Origin: Lysinibacillus sp. FSL M8-0337
Lineage (GTDB): Bacteria; Bacillota; Bacilli; Bacillales_A; Planococcaceae
Length of the DNA: 64,000 nt
Assembly: GCF_038593855.1 (NCBI RefSeq)
Contig: NZ_CP151996.1
Location: 682,001 to 746,000, forward strand
Direction of reading: 5' to 3'
Shown piece after piece: positions 57,892-64,000 of the stretch. Made by a program: the position numbers and the translations under genes. The stretch's first letter is position 1. Each line of letters begins with the position of its first letter. The notes beneath the pieces were generated by a model. The model made no database searches, was not told the origin of the DNA, and was given only the letters and a program-made list of their open reading frames with translations.

Positions 57892-58482
57892 ATGCAAAAA
57901 GGCGAACATACACGGAGACACATTATTTTAAAATCGGCAGTATTGTTTAATCAAAAAGGCTATGCTGGCTGTTCAATGAATGACATTATGGAGGCTACAG
58001 GGCTAAAAAAGGGTGGTATTTACCGCCATTTTAAAAATAAAGATGAGATTGCATTAGAAGCATTTGAATACGCCATCGATACTGTGCATCAACATTTTTC
58101 AGAGGCGATACACAATGCTAATACAACATTAGAAAAAGTGGGTGCTTTTTTTAATGTATACGACGATGTAATTAATAATCCCCCAATACAAGGGGGCTGT
58201 CCTTTGCTGAATACTGCTGTAGACAGTGATGATACGAATCCATTATTAAGAGAAAAAGCACTTGGCGTTTTCAAGATATTTCTCCATATGATTGAAGGGA
58301 TTATTGAAGAAGGGATTAAACAAGGAGAGCTAAAACCAGATATTGATACAAAGGCGGTAGCTTCTTTTATTGTTGCCACGCTCGAGGGAAGTATTATGGC
58401 TAGCAAACTCGAAAAAGACAATAAGCACATTACGTATAGTCAGCAACAATTGCTGCGTTATTTGTCAATGCTACAAATTTAG
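57892..58482 (+). CDS. TetR/AcrR family regulator
   Basis: The 196-residue repressor has a TetR helix-turn-helix at about 8-55 (CSMNDIMEATGLKKGGIYRHFKNK) and a C-terminal ligand domain with GGCPLLNTAVDSDD near residue 98. That Cys-containing segment is typical of the NemR/YxaF-like group that senses electrophiles or small aromatics. ATG at 57892 follows GGAGG; an ATG at 57880 overlaps it. It probably represses itself and the HD gene. Confidence 0.88.
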   Translation: MQKGEHTRRHIILKSAVLFNQKGYAGCSMNDIMEATGLKKGGIYRHFKNKDEIALEAFEYAIDTVHQHFSEAIHNANTTLEKVGAFFNVYDDVINNPPIQGGCPLLNTAVDSDDTNPLLREKALGVFKIFLHMIEGIIEEGIKQGELKPDIDTKAVASFIVATLEGSIMASKLEKDNKHITYSQQQLLRYLSMLQI

Positions 58483-58499
58483 CTTGTTTTTTGAGAAAC

Positions 58500-58632
58500 A
58501 GTACCCGAAAGTGCAAGGTAATTTAGAGACGTATAATAATGCTATGAAAGAAAAAAATCTGCCTAAAGCAACAATACAATAGCAGAAGAAATGTTCTGTT
58601 CTGCATAAGAGCGGAAGCAGCCCTGTCATATA
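58500..58632 (+). pseudogene. Degenerate 3' end of a thermonuclease-like gene, remnant 1
   Basis: ACGTATAATAATGCTATGAAAG matches the nuclease gene near 55887. AATAGCAGAAGAAATGTTCTG and GAAGCAGC match its end near 56055-56100, with about 110 bases deleted between. The frame is broken. It begins a few bases after the tetR stop. Confidence 0.75.
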
Positions 58633-58926
58633 TCGGTTTAAAAATATAGTTCTACAAAGTACCTATTTTGACGTGAAAATTCAAAATAGGTATTTTTAAA
58701 TTAATCTATATGTTGTGGTAGTGGCTGTTGGATCAATTTTATACATAAAATAATTATACTAATATAATTATAGAGATAGCGAAATTGAAACCAAAGAATT
58801 ACGAATAGTTGTATAGTATATCCAATAATATGGATGAAATGTGATAGGAAAATTAAGTTCTAGATTTAAAAATAATTTAGGTTATACTATTTTTAACAAA
58901 GTAAATTGTTACTGGAGTGATAATAA
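58633..58926. other. Intergenic region before the phosphorelay operon
   Basis: It contains the terminator at 58660-58698 and a promoter-like TATACT near 58885. I looked for a cyclic-di-GMP riboswitch and saw none. Confidence 0.5.
58660..58698 (+). terminator. Terminator after tetR and nuclease remnant 1
   Basis: TACCTATTTTGA and TCAAAATAGGTA pair perfectly, followed by TTTTTAA. Confidence 0.85.
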
Positions 58927-60555
58927 ATGGAAAACGTAAAATATCAACAGATGGTTTATAAAAATATGGATGAGAAATTTAAAAGCTGGAGTGAACTAAA
59001 GTATATTTCAGAGAAAGAAATCTATCATTTTTTGCATAGTTTAAAAGGGACGGCAGGTTCAATAGGGTTAGAAGAACTATCAATTACAGCTAGTGAAAAA
59101 TTAGAACCTTTAACAGAAGCTAGCGAAAAAAAATGGAGTAAAGCTGAATGGACAAGTTATCTTTCTTCTTTAATTGAAGGCATTAGTTTCTATCAAACTA
59201 ATATGACTGTTCAAACTGAAAGTAAACCGCTCCTTGCCTTCCCAGAGAATGCATTGAATCAAGAGTTTATTTTAGTTATTGATGACGATATTGTATTTAT
59301 TAATTATCTTAAGAATGTATTAGAGAAAAAAGGTTATTCTGTTGTTATTGCTTATAACGGTAAACGTGGAATGGAGTTAATTTATGAATTAAAGCCAGCT
59401 ATTGTCTTTTTAGATATCATGCTTCCGGATACAAATGGTTTTTCTATATTACAAAATATAAAAAAAATTAAAAAAGATCGTATGTTTGTAACTGTGATGA
59501 GCGCAAATGATTGTAAGGAAAATCGGGTGCGTGCTTATGATATGGGGGCATTAGATTTTATGCCTAAACCGATTGATGAAGAAATACTAGTATCCTATGT
59601 AACCAATCGTTTAGCTTATAAGAAGGAATTAGAGCATTCTATTATTATTGATGAATTAACACAAGTGTATAATCGTAAATTTTTAGAAAATCAGTTTGAA
59701 AAATTAATTCAACAATTTAATCGAAATCAAACTCCTTTTTCGGTTGCAATTTTAGATTTAGATTATTTTAAAAAAGTAAATGATACACATGGCCATCTAG
59801 TAGGCGATGAAGTTTTAAAAGGTTTTGCAGCATTAGTAATGAATTTAAAACGAGATACTGATATTTTCTGCCGTTATGGTGGTGAGGAGTTTGTAATGTT
59901 AATGCCTCAAACTTCTATACAAGATTCTTATGTATTAATAGAAAGACTCCGTAAATCGATGGAAAAAAAATATTTCACAGCAAACGGTGTTAAATTCAAT
60001 GTAACCTTTTCAGCAGGATTGGTTGATGTTTCTGCAACTAACCTACATCCTAAAAAAATGTTAGAAGAGGCAGATCAAGCACTTTATAACGCGAAACAAT
60101 CTGGAAGAAACCAGACAATGATATATGATAGTGTTGCAGAAGTTGTGAAAAAGAAAGTTAAAATAAAAATTATTATCATTGATGATGTTTTTATTATTCG
60201 TAATTTAATTGTAAATTATTTTAATAATTGGGGGCCAAACGAAAACTATGACATTGACGTTTTGGAGTTTAGTGATGGTGTTAGTTTCTTAAAATCTAAT
60301 TGGTATAACTCAAATAGTAAATATATTATCTTGTTAGATGGTATGATGCCTAAAATGGATGGTATTGAAGTGCTAAAAACTATTAGAAAAAAATATTCAT
60401 CCAATGACGTCATTGTGTCTATGTTAACAGGTAGAAAGGGTGAAGAGTACGTAGTAGATGCTCTAGAAAATGGGGCGGATGATTACATTGTCAAACCATT
60501 TAATATTACAGATGTATCGAATCGAATTCTCCGTTTAATCAATCGCTTATTTTAA
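58927..60555 (+). CDS. Hpt-REC-GGDEF-REC diguanylate cyclase
   Basis: The 542-residue cytoplasmic protein has an N-terminal Hpt domain (phospho-acceptor His37 in HSLKGTAG), then REC1 (Asp163, Lys214). A GGDEF domain follows (GGEEF at 318-322, inhibitory RxxD at 309-312), then REC2 (Asp471, Lys523). The active-site and I-site residues are intact, so it should make cyclic di-GMP under phosphorelay control and product inhibition. It is the first gene of a three-gene operon with a single REC and a hybrid kinase. Base composition is visibly more A+T-rich than the older blocks. Confidence 0.93.
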   Translation: MENVKYQQMVYKNMDEKFKSWSELKYISEKEIYHFLHSLKGTAGSIGLEELSITASEKLEPLTEASEKKWSKAEWTSYLSSLIEGISFYQTNMTVQTESKPLLAFPENALNQEFILVIDDDIVFINYLKNVLEKKGYSVVIAYNGKRGMELIYELKPAIVFLDIMLPDTNGFSILQNIKKIKKDRMFVTVMSANDCKENRVRAYDMGALDFMPKPIDEEILVSYVTNRLAYKKELEHSIIIDELTQVYNRKFLENQFEKLIQQFNRNQTPFSVAILDLDYFKKVNDTHGHLVGDEVLKGFAALVMNLKRDTDIFCRYGGEEFVMLMPQTSIQDSYVLIERLRKSMEKKYFTANGVKFNVTFSAGLVDVSATNLHPKKMLEEADQALYNAKQSGRNQTMIYDSVAEVVKKKVKIKIIIIDDVFIIRNLIVNYFNNWGPNENYDIDVLEFSDGVSFLKSNWYNSNSKYIILLDGMMPKMDGIEVLKTIRKKYSSNDVIVSMLTGRKGEEYVVDALENGADDYIVKPFNITDVSNRILRLINRLF

Positions 60556-60581
60556 TAATAGATACTGAAAAGAGTGAGAGT

Positions 60582-60944
60582 ATGAAAAGAATTTTAGTAG
60601 TCGATGATGAAGAAATTTTAAGAATGCTTATTTGTGATACATTGGAAGATACAGGGTATGATATGGACGAAGCAGAAGATGGTATAGAAGCTTTAAAAAA
60701 AATCAGTCAACAAACTTATGATTTAATAATATTAGATTACATGATGCCTAATTTATCAGGCATAGAAGTCATTGAAGAGCTACCTATGGAAGTTACACAA
60801 AAAACACCTATTCTTATGCTTACTGCCAAGGCACAAGAGTCAGACCGTCAAATAGCATTGGAGAAAGGTGCTAATTATTTTATGTCTAAGCCTTTTAGCC
60901 CGATTGAATTATTGGGTTTAGTTGAGGATATATTGAATGCATAA
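60582..60944 (+). CDS. Single-domain response regulator
   Basis: The 120-residue protein is one REC domain with phospho-acceptor Asp52, acidic pocket Asp8-Asp9 and Lys103. With no output domain it can shuttle phosphate, as Spo0F does, between the hybrid kinase and the Hpt domain of the upstream protein. ATG follows AAGAGTGAGAG. It overlaps the kinase gene by eight bases. Confidence 0.93.
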   Translation: MKRILVVDDEEILRMLICDTLEDTGYDMDEAEDGIEALKKISQQTYDLIILDYMMPNLSGIEVIEELPMEVTQKTPILMLTAKAQESDRQIALEKGANYFMSKPFSPIELLGLVEDILNA

Positions 60945-63768
60945 AAATTTTCCCTTATTAGAAAAGAATATTCGCAACCAATTCCTTAAGATGTTGATTA
61001 GTCTAACAATCATTTTTATCGTAATTGTGATTATTTTTATTCTATACATTAAGTCAACTAACCAGAGTCTAAAAGAAGAGAGAGAATCTGTTAGTGGAAA
61101 AGCGCAAATTGTGGATGGATTATCAGAAGCATTTAATGGAATTATTTTTAGAGCAAGAGGCTATTATGCTTTTCAAGATAAACATGAACTAGAGTTACTT
61201 CATGAAAATCTTGCTGAATTTGAAAAATATTTAAATCAGTTTGCTGAACTTCAACTTACTGATGAAGAAAAGGCATTATATAATGATTTAGTCGAATTTA
61301 ATAAAAACTATAAATCTGTCATTCTCCCTCAAGCATTAAGTTATGTAGATGCTAATGATTATGAGGCATTAAGAAAACTATCAAGTAGCGGGACAAATGA
61401 TCTGGTAAATAATTTTGTAAACTATACAAAAATGTACGAAAAAAAAACTGAAGTGGATTTAAATGAATTATTCTCACGAACTATTGAGAAAGCACAGCAG
61501 TTTACTTTAATATCCTTGCTGCTAGGCGCGCTTATTTTACTATTTGTGGCTATCATTATGCGCAGAGTGTTATTTAATGTGATTAAACCAATTGAACAAT
61601 TAACAACAGCTACAAATGAAATAGCTTCTGGACGATTTATAGAACTTGGCGGTCTTGTTCAAAAAGAAGATGAACTAGGCATATTAGCAAACTCATTCTA
61701 TAAAATGACACTTTCTATACAGGAAAAAGAGGAAGTTCTAACAACACAAAATGAGGAACTATTAGCACAGCAAGATGAATTACAAGGAAATCAAATTCAA
61801 TTACAACAGTCATTAGATCATTTACAAAAATATAATCAACTGAATCATGTTTTAACGTTCACGTTGGATAAAAAACAACTATTAAAAAATCTACATGACT
61901 ATTTGAACGATATTTATATGTTCGACACGAGTGTTCTCTATTTGTTAGAAGGAAATATATATGTGTCCAAAGGATTGACGGAACAAACAACGGAACAGCT
62001 TGTAGGAAATTTGAATAGGGATAAGCAAGTGCGGTTAGAAGAAGAAAAATTCTTTATTATTACACGCGAAATTGCCCCAAACAATCAGGATATTGCACAA
62101 GATTACTATCATTGCTATGACCTCTATTCATCTATTTTAAATTCAGATGGACACCTAGTAGCTATCTTAATGGCAACTCGAGAAGGAAACCATTTTACAA
62201 AGCAAGAGATAGATGAGTTGAATGGCTTAATGAACCGTGTATCAATTGCTTTTGAACGTATATTTATGTATGAAGAAGTCGAACGTTCCCGACAGCTTAA
62301 TCAAAATATCATTGACACTGTAAACGAAGGAATTCAACTCGTCTCAATTACAGGAGATGTATTATTAATTAACAAAGCTTTATCACGAATAATTCGTTTT
62401 GAAAATATAATAAATAAGGATAATGTTTCACTAAATATTTGGTTGGAGCATTTTCAAAACCTATGTGATCAACCAGAAGAGTTGCTTACTTTTTTTAACG
62501 AGGCAATCATAGAAGATTTTTTAGATACGAGAACTTTCCGTTACTCCATTTCACAAAATACGCCTATATTTGTTGAAGTATATGCAACAAGTGTATATGA
62601 AGGCGGAGTAAAAATGGGAACTATGTTTGTTCATCGGGATATTACAAGAGAATATGAAATAGATCAAATGAAGTCTGAATTAGTAAGCACGGTTAGTCAC
62701 GAATTACGTACGCCATTGTCTAGCGTTCTAGGATTTACAGAGCTTTTATTAACAAAAGAAGTAAAACCTGAGCGACAAAAGAGATACATCGAAACTATAC
62801 ATAAGGAAGCGGTTCGTTTAACTAACCTTATTAACGATTTCTTAGATTTACAGAGAATGGAATCAGGTAGACAACAATATAATATGCAACAATTATCAAT
62901 AGACGAATTATCAATTGAAATTGTTAATCGTTTCCGTCATGAACAAAAACACCATGTCCATTTAATTGATAAAGCAAAACAAGTAAATGTAAATGGTGAT
63001 CAAGAAAGACTAATTCAGGTGTTTATTAACCTCATTGGGAATGCTATTAAGTTTTCACCTTCTGGTGGAGATGTAATTATTACGCTAGAAAATAGAAATA
63101 ATATGGTACAAGTTAGTATAGAAGATCAAGGAATCGGTATTCCTAAACATGAAATCTCAAAACTGTTCCAAAAATTTAAGCGCATTGATAATACCACAAG
63201 ACGGAAAATTGGTGGTACTGGATTAGGATTATCTATTAGTAGAGAAATAATTAAGAAACATGGTGGGGATATTTGGATAGAATCCGAAGAAGGAAAAGGT
63301 ACAACAGTTTCCTTTAATTTACCACTTATACAAAGGCAATTTGAATCTAATTTAGAAGATAATGAGTTTAATAATCAAACAGGATTAAATGTTTTGATTA
63401 TAGAGGATGACTTAAGCCTTGCTTTACTTTTATCAGAAGAACTTAAAAGTAGAGGATTTACTGTTATTTATCACGATAATCCTAAAAGAGCTTATGAAGA
63501 AGCGCTTCAGACACCACTTGTTGGAATCATTATTGATTTAATGCTTGGAGATGAAAAAAACGGTTGGGACTTAATAAGACAATTAAGAGATACCGAAGAA
63601 ACTTGTAATATACCAATCCTAATTTCATCTGCGCTAGATGAATCAAAAGAAGATGTGGCAAGATATAAAATAGATAAGTATTTAACTAAACCGTATCCTC
63701 CAGAAGAACTGTCTAAAGCACTTTTATCAATCTTATCTAAACCAAGTATAGATAAGGGGAAAATGTAA
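60937..63768 (+). CDS. Membrane hybrid histidine kinase
   Basis: The 943-residue kinase has a first membrane helix (about 18-39) and an extracellular helical sensor of about 150 residues. The second membrane helix is at about 188-208. HAMP (209-265) and a coiled coil follow, then a GAF-like region (300-440) and PAS (450-570). HisKA comes next (His588 in SHELRTPLSS), then HATPase (N-box NLIGNAIKFS, G-boxes to 770) and a C-terminal REC (Asp867, Lys918). ATG at 60937 overlaps the preceding gene. Its stop codon lies at the edge of a nuclease-gene remnant, so the last residues may derive from that junction. Confidence 0.93.
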   Translation: MHKNFPLLEKNIRNQFLKMLISLTIIFIVIVIIFILYIKSTNQSLKEERESVSGKAQIVDGLSEAFNGIIFRARGYYAFQDKHELELLHENLAEFEKYLNQFAELQLTDEEKALYNDLVEFNKNYKSVILPQALSYVDANDYEALRKLSSSGTNDLVNNFVNYTKMYEKKTEVDLNELFSRTIEKAQQFTLISLLLGALILLFVAIIMRRVLFNVIKPIEQLTTATNEIASGRFIELGGLVQKEDELGILANSFYKMTLSIQEKEEVLTTQNEELLAQQDELQGNQIQLQQSLDHLQKYNQLNHVLTFTLDKKQLLKNLHDYLNDIYMFDTSVLYLLEGNIYVSKGLTEQTTEQLVGNLNRDKQVRLEEEKFFIITREIAPNNQDIAQDYYHCYDLYSSILNSDGHLVAILMATREGNHFTKQEIDELNGLMNRVSIAFERIFMYEEVERSRQLNQNIIDTVNEGIQLVSITGDVLLINKALSRIIRFENIINKDNVSLNIWLEHFQNLCDQPEELLTFFNEAIIEDFLDTRTFRYSISQNTPIFVEVYATSVYEGGVKMGTMFVHRDITREYEIDQMKSELVSTVSHELRTPLSSVLGFTELLLTKEVKPERQKRYIETIHKEAVRLTNLINDFLDLQRMESGRQQYNMQQLSIDELSIEIVNRFRHEQKHHVHLIDKAKQVNVNGDQERLIQVFINLIGNAIKFSPSGGDVIITLENRNNMVQVSIEDQGIGIPKHEISKLFQKFKRIDNTTRRKIGGTGLGLSISREIIKKHGGDIWIESEEGKGTTVSFNLPLIQRQFESNLEDNEFNNQTGLNVLIIEDDLSLALLLSEELKSRGFTVIYHDNPKRAYEEALQTPLVGIIIDLMLGDEKNGWDLIRQLRDTEETCNIPILISSALDESKEDVARYKIDKYLTKPYPPEELSKALLSILSKPSIDKGKM

Positions 63769-63870
63769 CAAATCGTGGTACTGATAAAGAAGCGTATAAT
63801 AATACTACGAAAGAAAAAATTCGCCGAAAGCATCAATACAGTAGCAAAAGAAATGTGCTATAGCCAGCTA
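63764..63870 (+). pseudogene. Degenerate 3' end of a thermonuclease-like gene, remnant 2
   Basis: GTAACAAATCGTGGT at 63764 is identical to the nuclease gene at 55859, and similarity continues through GATAAAGA, GCGTATAATAAT and GAAAGAAAAA to GTAGCAAAAGAAATGT. The internal Ser/Lys-rich part is deleted. It starts on the TAA of the kinase gene. Confidence 0.8.
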
Positions 63871-63903
63871 ATAATTCAATGAATGGATTTAGTATTTAAC
63901 AGT

Positions 63904-63953
63904 AAACTCCCCCGTCAAAGTAGACATGAGTCTAACCTTTTACGGGGTAGTTT
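63904..63953 (+). terminator. Hairpin after the kinase operon
   Basis: AAACTCCCCCGT pairs with ACGGGGTAGTTT across a 26-base loop that is itself partly paired. It is a likely operon terminator, although the T run is short. Confidence 0.6.
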
Positions 63954-64000
63954 CATTTATAAAGACTGGACTGTAATATGGATGTTAAGAGATAATTCTT

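Noticed and set aside
58370..58582. 70-codon plus-strand frame overlapping the tetR end
   Set aside because: It mixes an alternative frame of tetR with the broken nuclease remnant; not a gene.
58633..58926. Cyclic-di-GMP riboswitch before the GGDEF gene
   Set aside because: The region is simple A+T-rich sequence without the GEMM core.

Overview
The window is a chromosomal segment of a low-GC, spore-forming member of the Bacillales. Gene content and protein character point to Lysinibacillus or a close relative, inferred from recall without any search. Evidence includes a complete sporulation set (SpoVAC/AD/AEb, SpoVIF, CotO- and CotZ-like coat proteins, a YjcZ-type miniprotein), AddAB, Spx/MecA/SpxH, MinJ and CtpB. 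The gene order consists of blocks syntenic with Bacillus subtilis that have been rejoined in a different order.

Layout. (1) 1-6876: division and envelope block: the 3' end of ftsX, a coiled-coil M23 hydrolase, a membrane protein plus thioredoxin pair, a CtpB-like protease, MinJ and CsbA. (2) 7035-9401: AzlC/AzlD amino-acid exporter, a divergent XRE-cupin regulator, and a VTT-domain membrane protein. (3) 9569-16793: addB-addA. (4) 16954-24771: a DUF418 protein, YisK, YisL, a GH13-fold protein that has lost its catalytic residues, then DegV/YitU/YitV/YitW. (5) 24981-28316: an Fnr-type regulator and an N-domain-less ClpB behind a CtsR box. (6) 28692-32950: fabH-fabF and T-box-controlled trpS. 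(7) 33373-44744: the spx-mecA-coiA-pepF-spxH-globin-cwlQ-yjbK-yjbL-yjbM-nadK-rluD block, which also encodes an unannotated small RNA resembling RoxS/RsaE. (8) 44971-50455: mgtE and a sporulation island. (9) 50524-52348: an intact IS1182-type element. (10) 52355-54799: YjcF/G/H and a PgpA-family protein. (11) 55045-64000: an accessory region with a secreted nuclease, a DUF2306 protein, an HD protein with a divergent TetR, and a three-gene phosphorelay/cyclic-di-GMP module. Degenerate copies of the nuclease gene's 3' end are scattered through this last part.

Functional threads. Spx control is dense: Spx, its adaptor SpxH and the ClpC adaptor MecA are all here. Redox control is represented by the Fnr-type protein and by the RoxS-like RNA, which carries recognisable ResD- and Rex-type sites. 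The most interesting unexplained signals are the nuclease-tail remnants at module junctions, the Hpt-REC-GGDEF-REC / REC / hybrid-kinase operon, the dead GH13 protein, a hairpin that would hide the ribosome binding site of the YjcZ-type gene on read-through transcripts, and a perfect palindrome in the spx promoter. Promoter, operator and terminator calls were made by eye and none was folded or searched by computer.
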